DNA from: Thermosynechococcaceae cyanobacterium MS004 | GTDB lineage: Bacteria; Cyanobacteriota; Cyanobacteriia; Thermosynechococcales; Thermosynechococcaceae | DNA: 64,000 nucleotides | Direction: 5' to 3' | Assembly: GCA_022402525.1 (NCBI GenBank) | Contig: JAKRSB010000099.1 | Location: 1-64,000, forward strand | Shown: one piece after another, positions 33,774 through 41,644 of the stretch | Position numbering within the stretch: position 1 is the stretch's first letter | Layout: every line of letters begins with the position of its first letter | The notes under the pieces: model-generated | What the model was told of the DNA's origin: nothing | Database searches by the model: none | What the model saw: the letters and a program-made list of their open reading frames with translations, nothing else | Position numbers and translations under genes: made by a program

Positions 33774-35033
33774 TCATGATGCCCGTGCAGCAGTCCGTGA
33801 ACTAAAAAAGCGCTGTAGGTTTTTGAGCGGCGAGGACGTGGGGTAGAGATGGTCTTTCAGGCGATCGCTGAAAAGATTGACGAACTCCTTAAGTTGCGGG
33901 TCTTGCCCCCTAATCTCTTGGTGCTTGAGCAGTTGGAGCTGCTCGTAACCCTGTTTCAGAAGTTGAGTCTGCACAGCACCTGCGGCGGATTGCGCCTGGG
34001 TGAAAGTTTCGAGAATATCTGTGGTGAGGACAAAGGCTTCATGGAACTGCTGCGCCTCCCGCTCACGGCGATCGCGCTCTCGCTTGGCCATCCAGCGATG
34101 GAGGGTGCCAGCGGCTAAGATTCCGACGCCGACGGTTGCTGCAAAGCTAAGGGGGCTACTCACCGCATGGGCGATCGCCAATTTAGAAGACCCTAACCCA
34201 GCGCCGCTCAATCCAGCACTACCCAATCCAGCACCACCCAATCCAGCACCAAGCGCTGCGAGACCCGTCCCTGCCAGCAGTCCAGCGGCAGTTCCTCCCG
34301 CCACGGCAACGCTTTTATTCCAGAGATCGGCATTCAGCGCCATTTCCTGTAGCTCTTGGTCGCGCAGGAAATGATGCTTCGAGAAAACACGACCCACAAA
34401 GGCATCTTTCTGGAGCTGAAGCGTCTCTGCAAACAGTCGTTGACGAAGCTGGCGCTGCTCCCGCTCTAAACGCAGCCCTGAGGCAGACTCCAGAGGTTGT
34501 TTCAGAACTTGCGTGGTGAAGATATCTATCGACTCTGCGATCGCATCTTTCATCGTGCGGCGCGGATCGGTCATCCATTCGCGCAGGGCAAGGAGCTGAT
34601 CTTTCTTAAGATCAAGGGCATACATGAGCCAGCGCATTTCTTCTTCTTCGCGGTATTGCGTCACGTACTGCCGCATCAAAGCTTCTGCTTGGCCAAGGTC
34701 ATAGCGGCAGGTTTCGAGCCGATCTGATTTTTCGCGCTTTTGTCTGCGATCATCCAGGGCATTGGAGGCTAACCCCACGCTCAATCCTGCGCCAGCGGCG
34801 ACTGGCACTAGATAGGGCGCATCTTGCTCTAGAGCGTAGAGCGTTCCGCCCGTGCTCAGCACGCCCGCCACTAAGAAAGCCATCGTATGTCGCCGCCAGC
34901 GGAAAACATTAGGCTGCTGGGACTGATGCTGTGCAATCTCAAACTCATCCTTCGCATTATTGCGAATGAGCTGCGCCTCATTGGCCTGCTGCTCTAGGAC
35001 AGCAACCAAGTCTGTTTGCTGTGGATCGGTCAT
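33774..35033 (-). CDS. Membrane protein with Gly-rich helices, unknown function
   Basis: This 419-residue protein has an N-terminal soluble helix, two hydrophobic segments (about 50-68 and 72-90), a long charged helical domain (95-240), then a glycine-rich hydrophobic block (245-310) containing repeats of GLGGAGLGSAGLSGAGLGSS type, and a C-terminal charged helical part. The Gly-rich block, encoded by a 15-bp DNA repeat, resembles the glycine-zipper segments of membrane-inserting or pore-forming proteins. This is compositional only; I do not recognise the family. The gene overlaps nothing and is convergent with the hydroxylase. Confidence 0.72.
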   Translation of the reverse strand: MTDPQQTDLVAVLEQQANEAQLIRNNAKDEFEIAQHQSQQPNVFRWRRHTMAFLVAGVLSTGGTLYALEQDAPYLVPVAAGAGLSVGLASNALDDRRQKREKSDRLETCRYDLGQAEALMRQYVTQYREEEEMRWLMYALDLKKDQLLALREWMTDPRRTMKDAIAESIDIFTTQVLKQPLESASGLRLEREQRQLRQRLFAETLQLQKDAFVGRVFSKHHFLRDQELQEMALNADLWNKSVAVAGGTAAGLLAGTGLAALGAGLGGAGLGSAGLSGAGLGSSKLAIAHAVSSPLSFAATVGVGILAAGTLHRWMAKRERDRREREAQQFHEAFVLTTDILETFTQAQSAAGAVQTQLLKQGYEQLQLLKHQEIRGQDPQLKEFVNLFSDRLKDHLYPTSSPLKNLQRFFSSRTAARAS

Positions 35034-35306
35034 CTCTGGCTATCTCAGTGTCACTTCATCTATTATGCCTTGGGTTTTCTGTGATCCACAGCTCGTCCAC
35101 ATCCCAGCTCGTCCATATCATGGATACCCTTGTCGATACCCTCGTCATTCCATGCTATAGGTTACGGCTCAGTCATCTAACTGGTGATCCATGTGGGTGC
35201 GATGATCATCAATGTAATGGCCATCGGTAATGGTCATCGTAGTCATGATCATCGTAAAGTCACTGCCACAGAAGTCAGTGCTACAGCAATCATTGTTACA
35301 GAAGCA

Positions 35307-35564
35307 TTACGACCCTTTTTGATTGGCAGAGCGGAATCGGCCTTCTTCAAAGCTGCGTTGTTCCAGATGCTTCGTGCTGCGCCCCGATACTCTTGCTCGC
35401 CACATCTTAAAGCTGGAGTGCTTCATCTCACGACGCATTAAGGCGATCACCTCTTTCTCTGAGAGATTGAACTGTACCTCAATGGCTTCAAAGGGTGTTC
35501 GGTCTTCCCACGCCATTTCAATCACGCGATCGCAGGTTTCTGGGTCAAGTTCAGGCCGCTTCAT
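35307..35564 (-). CDS. DUF2805/TIGR03643-family protein
   Basis: This 85-residue protein is recognisable from DPETCDRVIEMAWEDRTPFE, VQFNLSEKEVIALMRREMKH and SSFKMWRARVSGRSTKHL. The family is small, conserved in cyanobacteria and some proteobacteria, and helical with a helix-turn-helix-like look, but no function is established. It stands alone, with a 270-bp gene-free gap downstream (35034-35306) that holds imperfect GATCATC/GTCATCG-type repeats. Confidence 0.88.
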   Translation of the reverse strand: MKRPELDPETCDRVIEMAWEDRTPFEAIEVQFNLSEKEVIALMRREMKHSSFKMWRARVSGRSTKHLEQRSFEEGRFRSANQKGS

Positions 35565-35661
35565 AGGTCTTCTGGGCGGTTAAAATTCTTAGTTAAAATT
35601 CTTAAGTCCATTCTAAGCCAAAGGGCCAGAGCGACGCGGAACCCCAACGATCGCTAACCTC

Positions 35662-35693
35662 GCTCTATGATGCAAAAGCTCTATGATGCAAAA
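35662..35693. repeat. 16-bp direct repeat, two copies
   Basis: GCTCTATGATGCAAAA occurs twice without a gap, about 25 bp upstream of the GTG start of the next gene. Confidence 0.9.
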
Positions 35694-35718
35694 GTAACTT
35701 GCGCTGCCCTAGAGTTCT

Positions 35719-36774
35719 GTGCCTCATTCTTTTGTGCGTCGTTCTATTTCACTCTCAATTGTTTCACTCCTGAGCGCTATAGCCTTTGCCGCTATGCCGT
35801 TTACGGGTATTTTTCAAGAAGTAGCATCCAGCGCAGCCCAGCCACAGTCGGCGGATCTGGTGCAGTTTCCTGAAGTGGGACTTGCGATCGCCCAGCCCAA
35901 GGGGTTTGAGAAAGCTGAAACCTTTCATGGCTTTCAGCAGCCCTCCACCCAATCCTCCATCCTGCTCATATCCCTTCCGGGGCCATTTGCAGAAGTCACA
36001 AAAGGGTTCAATGCAGACAATCTGTCGGCACGAGGGATAAAGCTGCTTTCTAGGGTGGATATGCAGATCAACAATCAGCCAGGAATCCTGGTTCAGCTCG
36101 CTCAGACTGCCTACGGCCAAGACTTCCTGAAATGGACTGCAATTTTTGGAGATGCCCAAAAGACCCACATCATCACGGCAACCTATCCTCAAGCCTCCGC
36201 AAAAGGTGTGGGGGATACACTAAAGCAGATTGTCTTGAGCGCATCTGCTATCAAAGATGCGCCTTCAGGAAACGCAACTTCAGGAAACGCGCTTCAACCG
36301 GATGCTGAACGCTCTTTCACCGTAACGCCTGCCCCTGGATTAAAACCCGCTGCACAGGCTGCTTCCCTTGGTAAAATCATCGCGTTAACCCAGAATGGCA
36401 AGTTAACCCAGACTTCCCCGAACAATCCATTAATGATTATTACGCCCTCCCTAGGGGCAGTGCCGATTGTGGATCAAAAAGCCTATGCCCTGGGGCGTCT
36501 CAAGCAAACTAGTCAGATCCAAGTTCAGACTGTTCAAACCACCACACCCATTACCATCGATGGACTGAACGGCTATGAAATTTTGGCGACGGGAAAAGAC
36601 ATTAAAACTGGGCTTCCGCTTCAACTTTATCAGGTGATGCTCTTTCCAGAAGCCGGTGGTTATGTATTGATGACGGCCCAAGTCGGCAAAAAGTCAGCGG
36701 CGCTCTATTTGCCTAAATTTAAGGCTACAGCCAGAACCTATCAAAGCAAGCAAAGTAAAGGGACTGCTCCGTAG
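35719..36774 (+). CDS. Secreted protein with PsbP/DUF1795-like repeats, unknown function
   Basis: This 351-residue precursor starts at a GTG; residues 7-25 form a signal peptide (SLSIVSLLSAIAFAAM). Two similar beta-alpha-beta segments follow (about 45-170 and 185-340). Both contain a strand pair around LLISLPGPF or LMIITPSLGAV and a helix before KTHIITATYP or GGYVLMTAQVG, which suggests tandem Mog1/PsbP-type domains like DUF1795. This is a fold-level impression only. The linker has a short duplication (SGNATSGNA). It is likely periplasmic or lumenal. Confidence 0.68.
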   Translation: MPHSFVRRSISLSIVSLLSAIAFAAMPFTGIFQEVASSAAQPQSADLVQFPEVGLAIAQPKGFEKAETFHGFQQPSTQSSILLISLPGPFAEVTKGFNADNLSARGIKLLSRVDMQINNQPGILVQLAQTAYGQDFLKWTAIFGDAQKTHIITATYPQASAKGVGDTLKQIVLSASAIKDAPSGNATSGNALQPDAERSFTVTPAPGLKPAAQAASLGKIIALTQNGKLTQTSPNNPLMIITPSLGAVPIVDQKAYALGRLKQTSQIQVQTVQTTTPITIDGLNGYEILATGKDIKTGLPLQLYQVMLFPEAGGYVLMTAQVGKKSAALYLPKFKATARTYQSKQSKGTAP

Positions 36775-36910
36775 GGTTGTGGGCGATCGCAGCCTTCTTC
36801 CCTCAGGACAGCAGATCAGTGCATTAGACAGATCAGTGCACTAGACTCAGTGCACCAAATCAGTACACCAAATGAGTAGGATAAGATGGCAGAGCGTATT
36901 GCTTCGCCCC

Positions 36911-36950
36911 AGTCCCGCCCCAGTCCTGCCCCAGTCCCGCCCCAGTCCTT
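36911..36950. repeat. 11-bp tandem repeat before rimO
   Basis: The unit AGTCC(C/T)GCCCC occurs at 36911-36921, 36922-36932 and 36933-36943, with AGTCCTT following. It sits 20 bp before the rimO ATG and creates a false N-terminal extension in the rimO frame. Confidence 0.88.
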
Positions 36951-36970
36951 CGTCAAAAACCCTCTCCCCC

Positions 36971-38350
36971 ATGCCAGACTCTCCCTCCATCGCCGTCGCC
37001 CACTTAGGCTGCGAGAAAAACCGCATTGATACCGAGCACATGCTGGGGCTTCTGGTTGAAGCAGGCTACGCCGTAGATACCGATGAAGAAACGGCGGATT
37101 ACGTCATTGTCAATACCTGTAGCTTTATTCAGTCTGCCCGTGAAGAATCCGTGCGGACTTTGGTGGAGCTGGCTGAGGCAAACAAAAAAATTGTAATCAC
37201 GGGCTGCATGGCCCAACATTTTCAGGAACAGCTTCTAGAGGAACTCCCCGAAGCCGTTGCCCTAGTGGGCACAGGCGACTACCACAAAATTGTGAATGTC
37301 ATTGAGCGAGTCCAGCAGGGAGAACGGGTCACAGCAGTCTCTGCGGAGCCAAACTACATCGCCGATGAGCATACCCCCCGCTACCGCACCACCACCGAGG
37401 GCGTGGCCTACCTGCGCATCGCCGAAGGCTGTGACTATCGCTGTGCGTTCTGCATTATTCCTCACCTGCGCGGCAATCAGCGATCGCGCACCATTGAGTC
37501 TATTGTTGCTGAAGCCACCCAGCTTGCTGCTGAAGGCGTGAAAGAAATCATCTTAATTTCCCAAATCACGACCAACTACGGCGTAGATCTCTACGGCAAG
37601 CCGAAGCTGGTTGAGCTACTCCGCGCCTTAGGCAAAGTCGATGTGCCCTGGATTCGGATGCACTATGCCTATCCCACCGGACTCACCCCGGAGGTCATTG
37701 CGGCCATCCAAGAAACCGACAACATTCTGCCCTACCTCGACCTGCCGCTTCAGCATTCCCATCCTGAAATGCTCAAGGCTATGAATCGTCCGTGGCAGGG
37801 TCAGGTGAATGACGATATCATTGAGCGCCTGAAAGCCTCGCTGCCCAATGCAGTGCTGCGCACAACCTTAATTGTGGGCTTCCCTGGCGAAACCGAAGCG
37901 CATTTCCAACACCTGTGCGACTTTATCCAGCGACATGAGTTTGACCACGTGGGCGTGTTTACCTTCTCTGCGGAAGAAGGAACAGCAGCCTGCAATTTAC
38001 CCAATCAGCTTCCTCAAGAGGTCATGGATGCAAGGCGCGATCGCCTAATGGCCCTACAGCAGCCCATTTCTCTGCGCAACAATCAGCGCGAAATTGGAAA
38101 AACCGTCCAAGTCCTCATTGAGCAAGAGAATCCCACCACAGGGCAGCTCATCGGGCGATCGGCCAGGTTTTCACCAGACGTGGATGGGCTCGTGTACATT
38201 CAGCCCAGTGACAGCGACCCGCGAGATTTCTCCGCACAGTTGGGCACCCTAGCCTTAGTAAACATCATCGACGCAGACCCCTACGACCTTTTTGGACAGC
38301 TTGTGACAGCTCAACAGCTATTCGGTAAGTCTTCTGCCGCAATCGTTTAA
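36971..38350 (+). CDS. rimO: Ribosomal protein S12 methylthiotransferase
   Basis: RimO adds a methylthio group to the conserved Asp of ribosomal protein S12. The 459-residue sequence has the N-terminal MTTase domain with cluster cysteines (C14 in AHLGCEKN, then NTCSF and TGCMAQ), the radical-SAM cluster C154xxxC158xxC161 (CDYRCAFC) and a C-terminal TRAM domain ([10 protein letters not shown] ... [12 protein letters not shown]). The ATG at 36971 is chosen because the upstream part of the frame is generated by a DNA repeat. It is followed by a DEAD-box helicase, the same order as rimO-crhR of Synechocystis. Confidence 0.95.
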   Translation: MPDSPSIAVAHLGCEKNRIDTEHMLGLLVEAGYAVDTDEETADYVIVNTCSFIQSAREESVRTLVELAEANKKIVITGCMAQHFQEQLLEELPEAVALVGTGDYHKIVNVIERVQQGERVTAVSAEPNYIADEHTPRYRTTTEGVAYLRIAEGCDYRCAFCIIPHLRGNQRSRTIESIVAEATQLAAEGVKEIILISQITTNYGVDLYGKPKLVELLRALGKVDVPWIRMHYAYPTGLTPEVIAAIQETDNILPYLDLPLQHSHPEMLKAMNRPWQGQVNDDIIERLKASLPNAVLRTTLIVGFPGETEAHFQHLCDFIQRHEFDHVGVFTFSAEEGTAACNLPNQLPQEVMDARRDRLMALQQPISLRNNQREIGKTVQVLIEQENPTTGQLIGRSARFSPDVDGLVYIQPSDSDPRDFSAQLGTLALVNIIDADPYDLFGQLVTAQQLFGKSSAAIV

Positions 38351-38713
38351 GCCGTATCCTTGCGCCAATATCCAAAGGGGATTCAAATGGGTAGGATTCC
38401 GATGGATTGGAAGTGTGAGATGAAATACTCGCTTTTTGTAACGGTTTGTTGCAGAATAGAGAATGAAGACTTCAGGAAAGCGAAAAAATTTGACGTTTTA
38501 AACTGAAGTGTTTAACTAGTTAAACTTTTAACTTGTTTTTTCATTTGTTTTAGCTGCGCTGCTCTTTGATTCCGAGTTAAGGAAAGATTAATCGGGGAAC
38601 CTTTCCCCATTGGCCTCTATCCTCTGTAGGATGCGTCTGCTGTTGGCCTTGACGGGCTGTGGGCAGGCGAGCGTGAGCGGCAGCACATTGTTGACCCGCT
38701 ATTAGGAGAATAC
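38351..38713 (+). promoter_or_regulatory. Leader/promoter region of the DEAD-box helicase with a 16-bp palindrome
   Basis: This 363-bp gene-free gap contains a perfect palindrome GTTTAACTAGTTAAAC at 38510-38525 in an AT-rich stretch, which could be an operator, and a ribosome binding site AGGAG at 38705-38709 before the helicase ATG. In Synechocystis the homologous crhR is cold-induced and is controlled by LexA and by its own product. I infer similar regulation; the palindrome is directly visible, its function is not. Confidence 0.5.
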
Positions 38714-40120
38714 ATGACCTCATTGTTCAGTCAGCTCGGTCTGTCTCAACAACGCGTTCAATGTCTTGAAAAGTTAGGCTTTACGGAGCCGACGCCCATT
38801 CAGCTTCAGGCCATTCCAATTCTATTGGAAGGCAAAGACATTATTGGACAAGCCCAAACGGGCACTGGTAAGACGGCAGCCTTCTCGCTGCCTATTTTAG
38901 AGCGTATCGACCCCGATTCTAAGGCGGTGCAGGCGCTCATTTTGACGCCTACGAGAGAGCTGGCTATGCAGGTCAGTCAGGCGATGCAGAGCTTTAAGGT
39001 AGATCCCAGCGTCTATGTACTGCCTGTGTACGGTGGGCAGTCCATAGACCGGCAAATTGCTCAGCTTCGTCGCGGCGCTCAGATTATTGTGGGCACTCCA
39101 GGCCGGGTGCTGGATTTATTGAAGCGCGGCAATTTGGTCATCGACCAGCTCAAGTGCTTTGTCCTTGACGAAGCAGACGAAATGCTCAACATGGGCTTTA
39201 TCCCAGACGTGAAGCAAATTTTAACCACGGTGCCCAGTACGCGCCAAACCGCGTTTTTCTCGGCAACCATGCCGCCAGAAATTTATCGGCTCACCAAGCA
39301 GTTCTTGCAGTCGCCTGTCACCATCACGATCAAACAGCCCCAGGCTGCACCGACTCGCATTCGCCAGATTGGGTACAAGGTGCCTCGCCAAAGCTCACGG
39401 GCTTCGGTGCTACAGGCCGTTTTGGAGCTTGAAAATCCTGAGGCTGCAATTATCTTTGTGCAGACCCGACGGGAAGCAGCGGATCTCACCAGCCGTCTCC
39501 AAGGCGCTGGCTACAGTGCCGATGAGTATCATGGCGACCTGAGCCAAGGTCAGCGGGAGCGTCTTTTGCAGCGCTTTCGTCAACGCCAAGTGCGCTGGGT
39601 GGTGGCAACGGATATTGCTGCACGGGGGATTCACGTCGATGACTTGACCCATGTCATTAACTACGATGTCCCAGACAGCAAGGAAAGCTACGTCCACCGC
39701 ATTGGCCGCACCGGACGGGCGGGTAATGAAGGGACGGCCATTACCCTCATTCATCCCTCAGAGCGCTGGAAGCTGCGCCATATTGAAAACCATGTGCGTC
39801 AGGAAATTGTCATTCAGCCAACGCCCACACGCGCCCAGATTGAAGGGCGTCGCCTAGAGCATTTGACCGCTGCAATGCGGGATGCGCTCTTGGGTGAGCG
39901 GCTAGCGTCATTCTTGCCGCTGGTGTCTGAATTGACTGAGGAGTACGATATTCGGGCGATCGCAGCGGCTGCCTTGCAGATGGCGTTTGACCAGTATCCA
40001 CCCATTTCGCCCCAGCTTGAGGCTGACTTGGAAACTTCCAATAAGCCCATCAAGGTAAATAAAGTGGAAAAAGTGAACCGAGGCGATCGCTCTCAGGTTC
40101 CCACCCGCTCTTCCCGCTAG
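38714..40120 (+). CDS. crhR: DEAD-box RNA helicase, CrhR/CsdA type
   Basis: All helicase motifs are present in 468 residues: Q motif (FTEPTPIQ), motif I AQTGTGKT (47-54), Ia PTRELA (79-84), II DEAD (152-155), III SAT, and VI HRIGRTGRAG. A C-terminal DbpA-like region follows (ERLASFLPLVSELTEEYD) and a short basic tail. Such helicases remodel RNA structure in the cold; CrhR of Synechocystis, encoded after rimO, is redox- and cold-regulated. The same gene order here supports orthology, but the extended RNA-binding tail is short. Confidence 0.92.
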   Translation: MTSLFSQLGLSQQRVQCLEKLGFTEPTPIQLQAIPILLEGKDIIGQAQTGTGKTAAFSLPILERIDPDSKAVQALILTPTRELAMQVSQAMQSFKVDPSVYVLPVYGGQSIDRQIAQLRRGAQIIVGTPGRVLDLLKRGNLVIDQLKCFVLDEADEMLNMGFIPDVKQILTTVPSTRQTAFFSATMPPEIYRLTKQFLQSPVTITIKQPQAAPTRIRQIGYKVPRQSSRASVLQAVLELENPEAAIIFVQTRREAADLTSRLQGAGYSADEYHGDLSQGQRERLLQRFRQRQVRWVVATDIAARGIHVDDLTHVINYDVPDSKESYVHRIGRTGRAGNEGTAITLIHPSERWKLRHIENHVRQEIVIQPTPTRAQIEGRRLEHLTAAMRDALLGERLASFLPLVSELTEEYDIRAIAAAALQMAFDQYPPISPQLEADLETSNKPIKVNKVEKVNRGDRSQVPTRSSR

Positions 40121-40145
40121 GGCTTCCGAGGTTCCACCTTTGAAG

Positions 40146-40182
40146 AAAAAGCTGTCCTGTACTTTGCGCAGGGCAGCTTTTT
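40146..40182 (+). terminator. Rho-independent terminator of the helicase gene
   Basis: GCTGTCCTG (40151-40159) pairs with CAGGGCAGC (40169-40177, one G-U pair) across a 9-nt loop, flanked by AAAAA before and a T-run after. The layout is that of a classical terminator, 26 bp after the stop codon. Confidence 0.82.
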
Positions 40183-40206
40183 GGTGTCAGGCTATTTGAG
40201 ACTAGA

Positions 40207-40258
40207 ATTTTGAGATTAGATTTTGAGGTTAGATTTTGAGATTAGATTTTGAGATTAA
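40207..40258. repeat. 13-bp tandem repeat, four copies
   Basis: ATTTTGAGATTAG occurs at 40207-40219, 40220-40232 (one change), 40233-40245 and 40246-40258 (last base changed). It lies between the helicase terminator and cobS. Confidence 0.92.
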
Positions 40259-40287
40259 AGCTTGATGCCAGAGATTGACGGGCTATC

Positions 40288-41124
40288 GTGCAGATTTTAA
40301 TCGTGCAGACTTTAAAAGACTGGCTTTGTCAGCTTGGCGGCGCACTGGTGTTCTATACCATTCTGCCCTTGCCGCAGCATTGGCCCCTAGAGTTTTCGCG
40401 CATTGCGCGCTGGGCACCCTGGATTGGCGGATTGATTGGGGTGTTCTTGACGCTCACAAATCATCTGCTCCAGCAATGGTCAGCCTCTGATTTACTGCGG
40501 GGAGTCTTGGTCACCGCCCTGTGGATTTTAATAACGGGGGGACTGCACCTGGATGGGGTCATGGATACCGCCGATGGCCTGGCTGTCCTTGACCCCGAAC
40601 GGCGACTCTCCGTCATGAGCGATAGCCGCACTGGAGCCTTTGGCGCGATCGCTGCAATTGTCTTGGTCTTGCTGAAAGTTGCCGCGATCTCCGATCTCTC
40701 CCCCAACGCTCCCCTCTGGGTCATTCCCATCTGGGGACGATGGGCGCAATGGTATGCGATCGCTCGTTACCCCTACCTCAAGCCTGACGGAAAAGGAGCC
40801 TTCCATCGCCGCAGCCTAAAACTGCCCCAAGATCTTGGGCCTAGCCTCGTTTTATTTTTGGGCATTCTGGGTCTTTATTGGCACCGACAGCCCTCTTCCA
40901 TATCGGGTTTGAAATCAGGACTGACATCAGGACTGGCATCGGGATTGACACCAGGACTGGTATCGGGACTCCTTCAAACTGGAATCAGCCTAGGAATAGC
41001 CTGGGGCGTCGGCGCATGGTTTAATCAGCGGTTCCACGGAATGACGGGTGACCTTTATGGTGCCATCACCGAATGGACAGAAGCACTCATCCTTTGCAGC
41101 TTCAGCCTTGGGGTAAATTTTTGA
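40288..41124 (+). CDS. cobS: Adenosylcobinamide-GDP ribazoletransferase (cobalamin synthase)
   Basis: CobS joins adenosylcobinamide-GDP to alpha-ribazole in the last steps of B12 (or pseudo-B12) synthesis, in the membrane. The 278-residue sequence has the family marks FYTILPLP, the GGLHLDGVMDTADGLAV active-site motif, and SDSRTGAFGAIA. Five to seven hydrophobic helices are seen. Near residues 208-232 there is an inserted run of SGL-type tetrapeptides (SGLKSGLTSGLASGLTPGL), encoded by a 12-bp DNA repeat, in a loop between helices. No cobalamin riboswitch is visible upstream. Confidence 0.92.
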   Translation: MQILIVQTLKDWLCQLGGALVFYTILPLPQHWPLEFSRIARWAPWIGGLIGVFLTLTNHLLQQWSASDLLRGVLVTALWILITGGLHLDGVMDTADGLAVLDPERRLSVMSDSRTGAFGAIAAIVLVLLKVAAISDLSPNAPLWVIPIWGRWAQWYAIARYPYLKPDGKGAFHRRSLKLPQDLGPSLVLFLGILGLYWHRQPSSISGLKSGLTSGLASGLTPGLVSGLLQTGISLGIAWGVGAWFNQRFHGMTGDLYGAITEWTEALILCSFSLGVNF

Positions 41125-41644
41125 TGTTTTTTTGACGAAAGAACAACATTCAGATTAAGATGGCGCTAAGAGCCTTCATATTTTGAAGCTCGCGCTATAA
41201 TGCAGCTCAATTAGCATCCGTAAACGCATCTCTTGCCTTGGTTTACAGATGTCCGTGCTACCGAGACGCTTAAAAGCGCTCCTAGCTCCTTATCTTCTCC
41301 CTCCCGTTGCGGCTGACTAAGATACCGGGCAAAAGCGCTTAGTGGTCAAGGTGTGCCCTCTCTTCCGCCGCCTCAGCTCTTTGTAAGTTTTTACATATCT
41401 AAAAGTTTTAGGGGTCTGGTTGCTTTTTGAGTAAGCCAGCTTGAGACTTGGTAGGATATTTCGATACTATCGGTTGAACTATTCGCCCGGTAGGGCTTTT
41501 ACAAATAGCTTTACAGCCTTGTAGCTAATCTAGATTAGCCAACCCCAAAAACTTAGCCAGCTAAATATGGCCTGTTATTCAGCACAAGCCCCCTAACCTG
41601 AGGCGTTTGGAGAGTCTGTTGCTGAAGCGCATAAAGGAATTTGA
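41125..41644 (+). promoter_or_regulatory. Long leader region of rne with a sigma-70-type promoter
   Basis: This 520-bp region holds no gene. A perfect -10 TATAAT lies at 41196-41201 with a weak -35 (CTTCAT, 41174-41179). If used, it gives an rne leader of about 430 nt. Long structured leaders of RNase E genes often mediate autoregulation, as known in enterobacteria and reported in cyanobacteria. An AAAGGAA ribosome binding site lies about 5 nt before the rne ATG. Confidence 0.5.

Noticed and set aside
33849-34374. Plus-strand frames opposite the Gly-rich membrane protein
   Set aside because: They are shadows; the PNPAPPNPA-type run is the antisense of the Gly-rich repeat.
40121-40287. Cobalamin riboswitch before cobS
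   Set aside because: The gap is filled by the helicase terminator and a 13-bp repeat; no B12-box-like sequence is seen.
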